Shown: positions 1 through 13,241, counted from the stretch's first letter. The stretch: 64,000 nt of DNA from Stachybotrys elegans (GCA_020746835.1 JAGPNK010000004.1:1860001-1924000); one strand, 5' to 3'. A program made the numbers and translations. The notes: generated by a model from the sequence alone, not told the origin.

Positions 1-198
1 TGACAAGCAATATGTCAGAAGCTGTAGTTGTGTGCGGAAGGCTGCAAAGGAACATGTGATGCAAAGGAGCCGTGGGGGAAGCACGTGATGTGGGGAACCT
101 GCCTAGTTAGCAATGGTATATGGGAATGGGTCTAGGGTAAGCTAGAAAAGACAGTGAAAAAAACCAGTGCAAGCCTTTTAAACCTTATGCTCAGGAGG
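1..198 (-). mobile_element. RepA copy, 5' part, reverse orientation, cut by window start
   Basis: Read on the minus strand, the right edge (about 198) is the RepA start (CCTCCTGAGCATAAGG) and the sequence runs leftward through the usual first 200 bases. The rest lies outside the window. It keeps more CA/TG steps than its surroundings. It seems to have landed inside a forward RepA copy, whose interior continues from position 200. Confidence 0.75.
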
Positions 199-199
199 A

Positions 200-815
200 A
201 TTAAATATTATATTATAGGGATATTAGATATATAATTTAAAGATAGTATAAGTAATTAATTTAATAACTAAACTAAAAAACTAAATAAAATTTTATATTA
301 AAAAACCAAGCTAAACTAAAAAGAGCTCTTTTAAAGTAACTCTAACTATCTCTTTCTATTAGAGCTTTTAAAGTAAGCCTTATACTAAAGCTCTCTATCC
401 CTCTTTTATTAGCTTAATTTTACTATTAAAAGGCTTATTATTAATAAGTTAGGCTTTCTTACTTTTTTTACTTTATTATTTCTTATATAGCTCTAGAGCT
501 TTAAAAAAAAGAAAAATAGTAAAAGTTAGTCTATTATTATTAGTAATACTATTATTAATTAAAAAAGATCTCTTAAGGTAACTTATCTTATAGATAACTT
601 TATTAATATTAATAATAGTAATAGCTAAGGTTACTATAGCTATTAAAGTAATAAAAGAATTTAATTCCTTTATTATATTATTATAAGTATAGGTATTATT
701 TATTTATATTTTAACTATAAAGCATAAGTAAATAGTAAAATATAGATAATAAATTTATTTTTTTAAGCTAGGGGCTTAAGGGCTTTATATAGCTATAGAC
801 TGTTCTATAAGTAGC
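200..815 (+). mobile_element. RepA internal fragment, forward
   Basis: Matches the RepA interior from the segment just after the CTCTCTATAATATTATAT landmark through the AGGGGCTTAAGGGCTTTATA landmark (about 766-790) and a few tens of bases beyond. Both ends are incomplete: the left side is interrupted by the reversed copy at 1-198 and the right side fades into unrelated AT-rich sequence near 815. Heavily RIP-mutated. Confidence 0.7.
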
Positions 816-1776
816 CTAAAGTAATATTAAACTAGTATTAATAAACCTAGACATTCTCTTTTATCTCTAATAAAGATTCAATCTATCTATCTAACTATAA
901 AACTAATAATTAATATTAAAAGTTATATTTTAATTTTAATTAGTATTTAATATAATAGCTAAATAGATATTAATATACTTATTAATAAGTTTAATTACTA
1001 ATAGAAAGAGTATAATAGAGATTAATTCTATTAGTTAATTATTAAAAAAGATAGATAAATAGTTTTTACTTAATAAATTTATAGCTATATAGACCCTAAT
1101 AAATTAGTTAATTAATAATAAGCTTTATCTATTAAATTAAGGTTTTATATATAGTTTATAAATTTCTATCTTTTTTACTTCATACTAATAGTCTTTTATT
1201 TAGATTATTTTAAATAGCTAAGAATTAAATAGATTATTTATAAGCTTATTTCTATATAATAAAAGGATTAGAATAATATTAATTAAAGTGCTTACTATAT
1301 TTAATCTAATAGATATAGTATTTATAGATTTATAAAAATAAATATAGCCTAAGGTATAGTAGATCTATAATTTAATATAGTCTATATCTATTTTAACTAT
1401 TAGCCTTACTAATAAATAGTTCTAAATGATTTTTAAATAATTTCTTTAGTTTAGCTAGATAATTTAATAATAGTTATAAGTATTTAACTAGAGATATACT
1501 TTTAGAATTAAAAATAACTAGAAGATTATATATATTAAATATTTTAATCTATAAAAGACTATAATTAAAAAGAAAGATATATATAGAGCTAGAACTAATC
1601 TAATATAAAGAAATATTAATTTATTTATTAATTTAGTTAGAGATAATATTATAATATAAAATAGAAAGGATTATATTAGACTTAATATAATCTAGCTTTT
1701 AAAAGAAAAAGCTTTAATATAGTAAATAGATTTAATAAAAGATATTAAAAAGGAAAGAATTAAGCTATCTATTAAT
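816..1776. other. Uncharacterised AT-rich DNA
   Basis: Heavily TA-rich sequence with stops in all frames. I could not match it to RepA, RepB, the hAT or the Gypsy remnant. It is probably an older transposon remnant, inferred only from composition and position. Confidence 0.4.
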
Positions 1777-1790
1777 AATTAGATTAATAT

Positions 1791-1935
1791 AATAAGGAAA
1801 AGAGTGTATAGTATAGGGTATAAGTAATAGAAAGTAAATAAATAGTAGAGATAGTGTTTAGTGCCCTAGTAACTAATATAGTTATAAATAGTAGAGAGAA
1901 ATAATAATAAGGCTATTATTAGACTGCCCTTATGT
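1791..1935 (-). mobile_element. RepA copy, 5'-truncated, reverse orientation
   Basis: Carries only the last 145 bases of RepA, in reverse, starting at its 3' end (AATAAGGAAAAG on the plus strand at 1,791). It is flanked by a perfect 14 bp direct repeat, AATTAGATTAATAT, at 1,777-1,790 and 1,936-1,949. A constant 3' end, a missing 5' part and a long target duplication together indicate insertion by target-primed reverse transcription. Confidence 0.85.
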
Positions 1936-1949
1936 AATTAGATTAATAT

Positions 1950-2790
1950 ATTATAAAAATAGTTCTATTTTAATTATATAAATACTATTTAAAAGCTATT
2001 AAAGATATATTTTATAAATAATAATATTTTAAAAGCTAAAGATATATTTATATAGATAATATAGCTAATAAAAATAGTAAAAGCTATAGAATTTATAGAG
2101 TATAACTAGCTAATAGCCTAGATTTATTATTATATTATACTTATATTATAATAATTAGTTATAAAGCCTTTATTTTACTTTATACTTAATAAATAGATAT
2201 TTAATATTAAGGATAGGTAGTAAATAGAAAGAGATTATAAGCCTAGTTTTAATAAATATCTATTAGAAAAGCCTTTTAGAGATTTATTAATAAATAAAAA
2301 AGAATAAAAGCTACTTAAATATAATATAACTAAAGAGAAAGATAGTCTAGATAGTAATATAGATTAAAAATAAAGCTAGTATAATAATAAAAATTCTAAC
2401 TAGAATAAGTTTAATAATAAATATCTATAGAATAGATAGTATTATAACTAATATTAGAATAGAAAACTCTAGTAGAATTAAAGGAACTAAAGCTAGTTAA
2501 ATAGCTATAATTATAAGTAAGTATTCTAAAGATTTTATTATAATAGTTAATTTTTTTAATAAGCTTAATAACTATAATTTTAAATCTTTTAATAATAGAC
2601 TAAGCTATTATAGAGAAATAGCTAAGTTTACTATAGTAAAGTAATAGAGAATTTAATTATTATTAATTTAAAAAGTAATAATATTATTATAATAGAGAAA
2701 AAGCTAACTAGTAAGGGATATAAATGTTATATAATGTACAGTGGTATAAGATTAATATATTATCTAAGCTAGTAACTAAATCCTTTACTA
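1950..2790 (+). pseudogene. Possible gag-like remnant of RepB
   Basis: In one plus-strand frame the only stops are TAG/TAA, as expected from RIP of Gln or Trp codons. The frame predicts a basic, Asn/Gln/Arg-rich segment (about 2,380-2,620) followed by a short stretch resembling a retroviral-type protease start (Cys-Tyr-Ile-Met-Tyr-Ser-Gly near 2,730). Such low-complexity frames can arise by chance in RIP-mutated DNA, so this is a weak call. It is not an intact gene. Confidence 0.25.
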
Positions 2791-2961
2791 GTTTAATTAT
2801 TTAATATATTAGGCCTACTATAAATTAGGTCTTTCTCTATAGACTAATCTATACTATAATAACTATTCCCTAAAGTAAATAAAATAGCTATTCTAGCTAT
2901 ATATAAGTTCTATATATCTATTTTTATTTTATATATTTTATTCTATATATATAGTATTTAC

Positions 2962-3157
2962 TAATGCCACCTATAGCTCGGCTACTTAGCTACTTAGCTA
3001 GTTAGCTACCTTATATAGATAGCTTAATAATAGCCTTATTATTATTCTTCTTTACTATTTATAACTATATTAGTTACTAAAGTATTAAATACTATCTTTA
3101 CTATTTATTTACTCTTTACTATTTATACTCTATACTATATACTCTTTTCCTTATTAT
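2962..3157 (+). mobile_element. RepA copy, 5'-truncated, forward
   Basis: Contains only the 3' 196 bases of RepA, from the GCCACCTATAGCTCGGC segment to TTCCTTATTAT. Perfect 11 bp flanking repeats ATAGTATTTAC lie at 2,951-2,961 and 3,158-3,168. The second RepB copy holds the empty site (GTAAATACTAT at 24,261-24,271), confirming both edges. It contains several short CTACTTAG-type units that vary in number between RepA copies. Confidence 0.88.
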
Positions 3158-3297
3158 ATAGTATTTACCTTAATAATCCTAAAGTAATTATTTTAAAAAA
3201 CATATCTATCTTTTATTCTATCTTTATTATTTCTATATTAAAACTATCTTTTTTAATTTATTTAATATTACTATTACTATTTATAATTAGCTATTAT

Positions 3298-4562
3298 CCC
3301 CTCCTAAGCATAAGGTTTAAAAGGCTTATACTATTTCTTTTTCACTGTCTTTTCTAGCTTACTCTGAACCTATTCTTACACTTTATTACTAACTAAACAG
3401 GTTCCCCACATCACATGCTTTCTCTATAGCTCCTTGGCATCACATGCTTCTTCGCAGCGTACACACATAGCTTCCGCACATGACTATGGCTTCTAACACA
3501 TTGCTTATGCTTTGGCTACTACAGTCTATTCTCTCTATAATATTATATCACAGGGGCATTAGGCATATAATTTAAAGATAGCAAGAGCAATCAATTTAAA
3601 AACCAACCTAAAAAACCAACTAAAAACCCTAATTAAAAAACTAAACTAAGGCTTCTAAAGTAAGCCTTATACTAGGGCCCTATAGTTAGTATTTACTATT
3701 GCTTTTAATATATTCTAACTCTATCTCTAGCTTTCTCTCTAGCTTTTTATCCCTTTTTTTACCCCTTTTTCTAGGCTTTAGGTATAATTTCTTTTTAAAA
3801 TTACTATATATTAGGAATATATAAAAGTCATTCTATTACCATTAGCAATATTACTATTAAACTACTTGGAAGGACTTACCTTAATAATAATATTATTAGG
3901 GATATAAATAGGGGCAGTAGCTAGAGCTACTATAGCTGCTTATATAGCTTTAGTAGAGGGATTTAACCCCTCTACTGTATTTGTATTGCTATTTAATTCC
4001 ATAATAAGTAATAGACATAAGTTTAAGCAATATAGATAAGGAATTCTTCTCTCTCAAGCCAGGGGCTTAAGGGCTTTATATAGCTATAGGCTAAACAAGC
4101 TTTTCTCTATTGGCAGCCTAGAGCGATGGCTTTTCTAGCATCAGCAACCTTGTGGTTACAGTCAGTTAAAGCTTTCTATTAGTATTGTGGCACTCTCTAT
4201 CTGGGCATAGGTTACAGCAAGGCTTCTATAGCGTTGGCAACCTTATTTGATGAGTTAACTAAAGCTTTCCAGCCGGGTACTGACCCTGCCCTAACCCTCT
4301 GTATGTGTACGTGAGGCTAGCTTGATATCCCGTTGCATTACATGCCTGTGCATGGTTAAGCTCAGTGTGGCTTGTAACGCTACCTGTGGCTTGGCCATTT
4401 AGCCAGTTGGCTACCCTGTACAGGCAGCCTAATAATAGCCTTATTATTATTTCTCTCTACTATTTATAACTATATTAGTTACCAGGGCACTAGATACTAT
4501 CTCTACTATTTATTTACTCTTTACTATTTATACTCTATACTATATACTCTTTTCCTTATTAT
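3298..4562 (+). mobile_element. RepA copy, full length, forward
   Basis: Runs 1,265 bases from CCCCTCCTAAGCATAAGG to TTCCTTATTAT. Target duplication AATTAGCTATTAT (13 bp, perfect) lies at 3,285-3,297 and 4,563-4,575. The empty site, with one copy of the duplicated bases, is present in RepB copy 2 at 24,133-24,145. The 3' third is less RIP-mutated than the 5' part. No long reading frame is visible in any frame, also when RIP-type stops are ignored. Confidence 0.9.
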
Positions 4563-5722
4563 AATTAGCTATTATATATTTAGTATTTCTAACTATAGTA
4601 TAGCTAATATAATACTTTATTTATCTAAGTATTTAATATTTAGTTAATATTACTATTATTATTCTTTATTATATTTTTTCTTTTTAAGTTTATATTAAAT
4701 AATTAAGTTTAAAAAGCCTTAAAACTATTTAACTTTAGTTATTTTATTTATTAATAATATATTTATATATTAATATTATAATTACTAATTTATTTCTAAA
4801 AGGCTATATAATATATCTTTAAATATACTTAGGGATAAATAGAGCTTAATTAGCTATAAAATAATTATTTTACTTTTTAAGCTTTTATAAATAGTTTATT
4901 AAGCTTTATTTAGATTAACTATCTTTTTAAATATTAAATAAGTATTAAATATATTCTTAGAAATTATCTTTATAATTTTAATCTAATAGTTTACTAGCTT
5001 TAGATTTTATTTTAATTTATAAATATATTAAGCTAAGCTATTTATAATTATTTTATTAGTGATTTTATTAATAGTTTTATTAATAGTTTTATTAACTACT
5101 TTTATTTTCTCTAGTTATATATATATTACTATTAATTATTTCTATATTTTATTAAGATAGTTTATTTTTTTTACTAATTAATAGCTTTTACTATATAATC
5201 TTATTCTATAGCTTTTTAATAAAATCTAAAACCTATACTTTCTTCTATTTTACTATTAATATATAAATATAAACTTAGATTAATATTACTTAAATAAAAG
5301 TTATCTCTTTATTTATTTACTTTTAACTTATTTTCTTAATAATTTTATTAAGTATATATATAATATAATTAATTAGGTCTATCTATAGTAATTAGCTTTT
5401 TTATTTATTTTTTCTTTATATATAACTATTATTAATAGTATAATAAGGTTTTTACTATTAATAATCTTTATTTTTTTAAATATTATTTTTATCTTTTATC
5501 TTTTTAAATACTCTATTTATTACTTTAAGCTAAATTCTTATTTTATTTTAAATTATAATAAAAACTATTATTATTTTATTTTACTTTAATTTATTAAATA
5601 TTATTAAATATTTAATTATTATAATCTTTTTAAACTTCTTAAGTTTATTTAGGTCTTTAATAAATAGCTCTAGCTCTTTTTAAATATCTAACTAACTATA
5701 GGTTTTTATCTTTTAGACTATA

Positions 5723-6894
5723 ATATAGTAGGTATATTTAGTATAGAAAAAAGAATAATAGTATATATAAATAATAGTAGCCTTACTATTTATAGAACTA
5801 AAGAATAGTATTAAATAATAAAGGGATTATTAGATAACATTATCTATTAGCTAGCGCTAGAGAATAATAAGGGGGCTATAGTAGTGGCAGTGGTAGTAAC
5901 TATATATAAGTGTATGAAGTCAGGGGGATCTATAGTTAGCAGACTTAATGTATATATATACCATTTATTAGCCAAGAGCAATACACCGAGGTCGGGATAC
6001 TATCGCGATTCTAGCGGAAGTTATCAGGCTATATGGGCTCATAATAAAGAAGCATATAATAGCTATGGCTATAGATAGTGCTATAGCTATATTAGGCTAG
6101 GAATATATAATCTAGTATATAAGGCCTAGCCCTAGAATAGAGTTTAAGAAATATATATAAAAAGGCCTTTACTCTCTTTATTATCTCTTTCTTTCTTTTC
6201 TTTCTATATATATACTACTAGATTTAATATTTATTAATAATAACTATAGATTTAACTAAAAGCCAAGATACTAAAGACATTCTAAGCCCTTAAGAACAAC
6301 CTAAGGCTATAAATAATTAGGCTATCTAAGTAAGTCTATTTATTCTAAGAGGCTAAGAAATAGTATTACTAATGGTTTATATTAATAGACTAGGGCTTTT
6401 AAGCCCTTTAAATAATAGCCTAAAAGCCTAGACCTAGATCTCCCCTAGAACTAGAGGGGAAAGAAAAAGGCTAATAGACTAGCTAAGTATATAAAGGCTA
6501 TAAGAATGCAATAGCCCTATATCTTAGAGCCTATCTATCCTTTATAATCAACTGATATATTCTGGCTAGGGAAGGATAGGAGGCCCTATTATACCGCTTG
6601 GTAGAGGGATTTAGGTATTTTAGGGAATATAATATAATATTTAATGTGTCCCTTACCCTATGGGTAGAAAACACTTATTAATTATACTGCTATTGGCCTA
6701 TTTATAACTGTATTTATGACTGTAGTCCCTAGAGTGTATAGTTAAAGCCTTAATACAGTCCTTAAGATATAGATAATCAAGTATATTATATAATAGGCAA
6801 TTAGGCATTTATATAATCTATTTAACCTTAGTATAGCTAGAAGGGAATACTTACTATCCCCCCTTAAGCAGCCTTTACCCTATACTTAAGGGGG
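5723..6894. mobile_element. RepD: single 1.17 kb insertion with 15 bp target duplication, little RIP
   Basis: Interrupts RepB copy 1. The identical 15 bp ATCTTTTAGACTATA lies on both sides (5,708-5,722 and 6,895-6,909), and RepB copy 2 has the uninterrupted site at about 23,009-23,023. The insert keeps many CA/TG steps (for example 5,930-6,060 and 6,480-6,760), so it looks younger or less exposed to RIP. Read on the minus strand it starts with a C-rich run followed by TTAAGTATAGGG, loosely like the RepA start. No convincing coding sequence is present; the longest open frame is about 64 codons. Class unknown; a non-LTR-like retroposon is the best guess because of the long duplication. Confidence 0.7.
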
Positions 6895-7984
6895 ATCTTT
6901 TAGACTATAGTTTTATTTTTAACTATAGCGATTAGCTTCTAGACTAAGAATATATTTATTAGTATTACTATTATATAAAAATTATAATTATTAAATAATA
7001 TAAGTACTATTATAATTAGTTTATTAATATCTAGCTTGTCTATTATCTTTTATAAACTTTTAATAGCCTTTCTTTATAAACTTTTAAAGAATTCTTTATA
7101 AAAGTCTATTAAAATATTATTATTATTATCTTTACTAAATAACTTTTTATTTAATAAAGGCTATTTAAAAATACTTTATATTATAATATTTATATTTATC
7201 TCTTTCCCTCCTAAGCATAAGGTTTAAAAGGCTTATACTGGTTTTTTTTTACTATCTTTTCTAGCTTACCCTAGACCTATTCTTATATACTATTGCTAAC
7301 TAAGTAGGTTCCCTATATTATATAACCAGTGCCTAGCTTTCTCTATGGCTTCTTTATATTACATGCTTCTTTACAGTATATATATATAGCTTCTATATAT
7401 AACTATGGCTTCCAATGCATTATATACTTTTATATATAACTACGGCTTCTAATATATTGCTTACGCTTTGGCTACTGTAGTTTATTCTCTCTATAATATT
7501 ATATTACAGGGGTATTAGATATACAATTCAATAAGACAGTAAAAGTAATCAATTTAATAACTAAACTAAAAAACTAACTGAAAACTTATATTAAAAAACC
7601 AAGCGAATTCTATTAGGGCTTCTAAAACAAGCTATATATCTCTATAGCTCTATAGCTATTTCTTTCTTATTAGCTTGATTTTGCTACTAAAGGGCTTATT
7701 ATTAGTAAGTTAGGCTTTTTTACTCTTTCTACCTTACTATTTCTTATATAGCTCTAGGGCTCTAGAGAAAGAAAAGTAATAGAAGTTATTCTATTTTAAA
7801 CTATTAGTAATACTATTATTAAAAAACCCTTAGAGTAACTTACCTTATAGATAACTTTACTAATATTAGTAATAGTAGTAGCTAAGGCTACTATAGCTGC
7901 TAGAGTAGCTATATTATTATAGATATAGGTATTATTTATTTATATTTTGACTATAAGGCATAAGTAAATAGTAGGCCTATTAAA

Positions 7985-8275
7985 AATTTATATTTAAGTG
8001 AATATAATGAATATTAAATATATAAATATCGAATATATAAATATTAAAATTATTAAATATTGAATATATGAATTTTTGAATATATAAATATATGAATTTT
8101 CTGAATTTTAAATATAAATATGAATATTAAAATTCAACATTCAAATTTGAATATTTAAATATAGTGAATTTAAATATGAATTTAAATATAGATATTTAAT
8201 ATTCAAATATGAATATAAATATATTCCAATATTGAATATTGAATATTGAATATGAATATATATATATATATTTAA
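7985..8275. repeat. Left subterminal GAATAT-rich repeats of the hAT element
   Basis: Dense irregular repeats of GAATAT, TGAATATT and ATTTAAAT in both orientations just inside the left end. A matching set lies inside the right end. Subterminal repeats in hAT elements commonly serve as transposase binding sites; that role is inferred here. Confidence 0.6.
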
Positions 8276-8299
8276 ATTTATATTATATTAATTTAAAAT

Positions 8300-9192
8300 G
8301 TTAGGAATTAAAGTTAAAGGGTTATTTAATTATATTAGTAATAAAGACTAAATATAATATATATATATTATAAATAAATAACTATATATATATATAGAAT
8401 TTAATAATTATAGGTAATATATATATATTAATTCTATATATATTCTATATATAATATAATTATATTTTCGTTTTTTATATACTATACCTTATTTCTTTTA
8501 GTATTAAAAGCTAGTTTTTAAGTATACAATTTAAAATGTAAATTTAGTATTTAAAATTAATAAGGTTATAACTTTAAAATTAAGTAAGATATAGCTATAA
8601 GAAGATATGCATTTTATAGCCTTTTAAAAGCTCTATAAAGTCTATTTTTAGTACCTTCCTATTTAGGAAAGTGGGTCTAGGATAACAGGTAGATGTTTAA
8701 TTGGAGGATTTTTAATTCTCCGATTTCTTGATTTCTAATATAAAGATAAGGACTTTTAATTTATAAGTAAGGCTTATAAATCCAGGGAAAATTATACGAT
8801 TTTGATAAGAAGAATTCTATTGCTTAGAAATACATAGAAAATTCATTTTCTATAGAATTCCATAGAATTTCTATCTTTTTTTATAAGTATAGACCTTTTT
8901 TCCTTTTTCTTTTACTATTATTCTTTACTATTCACTTTAGTAAGAAATCATTAGCCTTTAAAAGCTTTATATACCTTACTTTACTATATAAATAGTATAT
9001 TTATACTATTCTACCATTTATTATCTTTTAAAAAATCTCTTTTAAAAATCTTTAAAATCCCTTTTAAAATCCTAAAAAATCCCTTTTCTATATACTATTA
9101 AGCTTTCTATTTAAAGCTTTAAAGTAAGTAAATTTTATAAATATATAAGTTTACTTACTTAGCTATTCCTTTTAATTATAAATTATAGTTAT
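8300..9192. other. Internal hAT DNA, no gene seen
   Basis: AT-rich sequence between the left subterminal repeats and the inserted RepA fragment. It has no reading frame I can support and no match to the other repeat families in the window. A few patches (8,680-8,880) retain CA/TG steps. Confidence 0.4.
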
Positions 9193-9203
9193 ATTTATTT
9201 CTT

Positions 9204-9802
9204 AAAGCAGCTGTATTGTTACTATTGTTATTATTGTTTAATTCTATATTAAGTAACAGACATAATAGATTTAAGCGATATAGATGAGGAATTCTTCTCT
9301 CTTAAGCTAGGGGCTCAAGGGCTTTATATAGCTATAGGCTATGGCAGCTCTATTGGCAGCCTGAAGTGATAGTAACCTTGTGTAGTTACAGTTATAGGCT
9401 TTTCTAGCTTAGTTAAAGCTTTCTATTAGCATTATAGCGCTCTCCTTCTAGGCATAGATTACAGTTATAGTTACAATAAGGCTTCTATAGCGTTAGCAAC
9501 CTTATTTAATAAGTTAACTAAAGCTTTCTAGCTAAATACTAACCCTACCCTAACCCTCTATATATCTTAACATTCCATTATATTATATACCTATATATAT
9601 ATAGCTTATAACATTATAGCTACCTATGGCTTGGCCACTTAGCTAGTTAGCTACCCTATATAGACAGCCTAATAATAGCCTTATTATTGTTTTTCTCTAC
9701 TATTTATAACTATATTAGTTACTAGGGCACTAAATACTATCTCTACTATTTATTTACTCTTTACTATTTATACCCTATACTATATACTCTTTTCCTTATT
9801 AT
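9204..9802 (+). mobile_element. RepA copy, 5'-truncated, inserted in the hAT element
   Basis: Contains the 3' half of RepA, ending TTCCTTATTAT at 9,802. Target duplication ATTTATTTCTT (11 bp, perfect) lies at 9,193-9,203 and 9,803-9,813. This gives an order of events: RepA at 7,206 came first, then the hAT, then this RepA. Confidence 0.87.
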
Positions 9803-10189
9803 ATTTATTTCTTTTATATAAGTTATTTATTTTATTTTTTAATATTTAGTTCTTTTCTCTATTATTTAATTATTTATCTTTTTATATATAGTTATTAAGT
9901 TAAAATTTTTAATTGGCTTTAGCTAACTAATAAGATTTTTATAGAAATTATTAAATAAAAAACTACTATTAATACCCTTTAATAGGCCTTTATAAAAGTA
10001 AGTAAAAAATAAATTTATTTACTTAGTTATTCTTTATATTTTTATATAGAATAAAACCCTTTTAATAAATCTATTTAATTTTATATAGCTAGTAATCCCC
10101 CTATACCTAGTAAAAGAAATAGTTAGTAAACCTTTAAAGAAATAGCTAATATTTAATAGAAGCCTTTTATTATTATTATATTTTGAGAG

Positions 10190-10735
10190 CTCTAAAAGTA
10201 AGTAAAAATTACTATTTATTTAATTATTAATCTAGCTTATAACTAATATTATAGAAGGAGATTAAAAGAAATACTATTATTATTATACTAAGCTTAATTA
10301 TAGTTTGAGAGCTCTAAAGGTAAGTAAAAATTACTATTTATTTAATTATTAATTTAGTTTATAACTAATATTATATATAGAGATTAAAAAATACTATTAT
10401 TATTATACTAAGCTTAATTATAGTTTAAGAGCTCTAAAGGTAAGTAAAATTACTATTTATTAAACTAGCTTATAACTAATATTATATAAAGAGACTAAAA
10501 AATACTATTATTATTATACTAAGCTTAATTATAGTTTGAGAGCTCTAAAGGTAAATAAAAATTACTATTTATTTAATTATTAATCTAGTTTATAACTAAT
10601 ATTATATAAAAGAGACTAAAAAATATACTATTATTTATATTAAGCTTACTATTATTACTATGTTAAAAAAACCTCTAAAAGTTAGTAAATTACTTATTAT
10701 TTACTTTATTATTAAAATAGCTTATAACTAATATA
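10190..10735 (+). repeat. Tandem array of 111-120 bp units inside the hAT element
   Basis: Units share a GAGAGCTCTAAA core, starting at about 10,195, 10,307, 10,427 (AAGAGCTC variant), 10,538 and a decayed one near 10,666. Each unit continues with an AAATTACTATTTATT stretch and ATAACTAATATTATA. It sits directly upstream of the transposase remnant, so it could be part of its 5' flank or promoter; that is inference. Confidence 0.8.
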
Positions 10736-10752
10736 ATATTTAAAATTTAAAA

Positions 10753-13241
10753 ATGGATTCTAAATATTCTAAAGATATTTCTGAATATTAGTCTGAAGCT
10801 AGCTAAACTAATCCTAATTTGGAAGCATTTGACCTACATTTAACTAAATATAATAGCCCTAGTTATAAACTAGAAAATCCATAAAAATCAGCCTTTTATA
10901 TTATTAAAGAGGGTTTATTTATATAGGAATTAAGTATAATAGTTCCTAATGAACCTAGAATTATACATTCTATTTATACTATATAAGCTATTTAATATAT
11001 ATATTTATATATATTTCTCTATTTTTTATATAAATATAAATTATATAACTAATCTATTTTAGTTGTAAATGGATTAATTTTCAAAAATGTAGGAAATTTC
11101 TATCTAGAAATCTTTCTAGGCATTATAAATCTAAACACCCATTTATTACATATAATAAAGAAACTAAAAAAACTAAAAAAAGAAGTAAGTTATAGCTTTT
11201 TATATTATTCTTTTATTAAATTATAGACTAATTTTCAATAGAAAGGGATTTTAAAGAAAATATAGAACTTACTAATTTAATAGGCTTAAGACCTAAAAGA
11301 TCTAAAACTGATTTATCTTTATATAATACAAATAATGCTATTAATGAAGAAATAGCTATTACAAAAATACTATATTTTATAATAGATAATAATTTATCAT
11401 TTAATACTATAGGATCTAATTCCTTTCAAGATCTATTAAGTTATTATAATAAGTAAGTTATTATAAATCTATATAATATAAAAACTAATAGAATTATAGA
11501 AGCAGCCCTATTTTAAATAGGCAAAAAATTTAAAATGCTTTAAATTCTAAATATGAAGAAAGCCTTGAAGTTATAAATAGGCTTTTTTCTAATAATATTA
11601 CTTTTATTAATTATTTTAAAGAAATAACTAAAAATCAAAGGAATTTACAAAAAGGGGTTTTTTATGATTTAAGGTATATATCACATATTATTAATTTACT
11701 AGTATAAGATATATTAAATAAATTTAATTTATTTAATATAGAAGAAAATACTAAATTAAATTCAGCTAGTAAGTTATAAATTCTTATATAAGTTATAGTA
11801 TAATAACCTATTTTATAGATATTATAACCCGAATAAGAAAAATATCTACTTCTATTAAATATATAGTAGAAAATAGAGCTTTACTAGAAGAAGCTATAAA
11901 GAAATTTAAAGCAGATGGAACTTTAACTACACATAAGCATTTTATTCCTTTAGGTAAATATATTCTATATTTAAATTTATATATATGTATACTAATATTT
12001 ATTTAATAGATAATGCTACTAGATGGAATTCTACTTATAGAATAATAGAGTCTACTTTAAACCTTAGAATTCCACTAGAATATATTTATAAAAATATAGA
12101 AAATACAGATTATAAGAATATCTTTATAAAAGAAGAACAATGGCCTCTTTTAAAAGATTTAAAATATATATTTAAGGTTTTTTTTAAAGCCCTCTATTAA
12201 ATTATAAGGCTAGCTTTATACTACCCTTCCAGAAGGGTTATTATATATCTATACAATTTATAAAAAACTAGAGTCTTTAATAACTCTATTTAATAGTAAA
12301 AAGACTATAAATAAACAATTAGTAAGTCTTTTAATATATATATATAAATTTAAAGATCTTTATATTAATTTAATATAGATGTCCTTTTATAATAGCTTAA
12401 TTAAAGCTATAAACCAAGCTATTAAAAAGCTAGAAAAATACTTCCCTAAAAGCCTTAGTTTTAATAACTTAAAAGACTATAAGCCTTATTTATTTAGCTT
12501 AATTCTAGATCCTAGGCATAAATTACGCCATTTTAATGATAATAATCTTTTATTCTTTTATAAGGATATTAAAAGAGATATAAAGCAGTTATTTAAAGAA
12601 GAATATTTAAAGTAAGCTTAAAAGATCTTTCTTTTATTTATTATTAATATACTAATATATACTATAGAAAAAAGGATTGGATAAAAAATAATACAAATAT
12701 AGCCTTTGAAAATTGGCTTAATAATTTACAAAATAACCCTAATTTATCTTTTGATGAATTAGCTAATTTAGAAGAAGAAGAAATATATATTAGAACTAGT
12801 CCTATAAGGCCTAGTTCAGCTAGTTCTTTATCTTCTAATTTAGAAAGTGGTTTTTATATTAGTAAAACCCCTATAGAAGAAGAATATTTAACTTATTTTA
12901 ATGAAAATGAGTTACCTAAAGAGGTATAGCTATTTATAGCTTTTTAAAGTATTTAATTAAAAGAAATAAGCTAATTTATATAGACTGATCCATTAGAATT
13001 TTGGAAAATGAATAAAACTAGATTTCCTACTTTAGCTATTTTAGCTAGATATTATTTAGCTATTCCTGCTACTTCTACTACTATAGAAAGTATATTTTCT
13101 ATTAGTAATAATATTATAACTAAAAATAGGTCTTCTTTATTACCTAATACAGTTAAGCAGCTTATTTTATTAAAAAACTAGTCTATTAAAGACTTAGAAG
13201 AATTAAATAAAGAATATTTAGAAGATAAGAATATAGAATAA
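10753..13241 (+). pseudogene. hAT transposase, RIP-disabled
   Basis: Begins with ATG at 10,753 and ends with TAA at 13,239-13,241. A BED-type zinc finger (Cys..Cys..His..His; Cys-Lys-Trp at 11,064 to His-Tyr-Lys near 11,130) lies near the N terminus. The hAT signature Asp-Asn-Ala-Thr-Arg-Trp-Asn-Ser is at about 12,009-12,035, and the C-terminal dimerisation region (12,996-13,190) includes the Ile-Pro-Ala-Thr-Ser segment. Stretches with GTAAG-like donors and TAG acceptors at about 11,185-11,226, 11,954-12,008, 12,613-12,667 and 12,920-12,981 look like introns, because domain sequence resumes after each. In-frame TAG/TAA codons early on and near 12,200 show it is not functional. It is less RIP-mutated than its surroundings. 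Confidence 0.85.
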
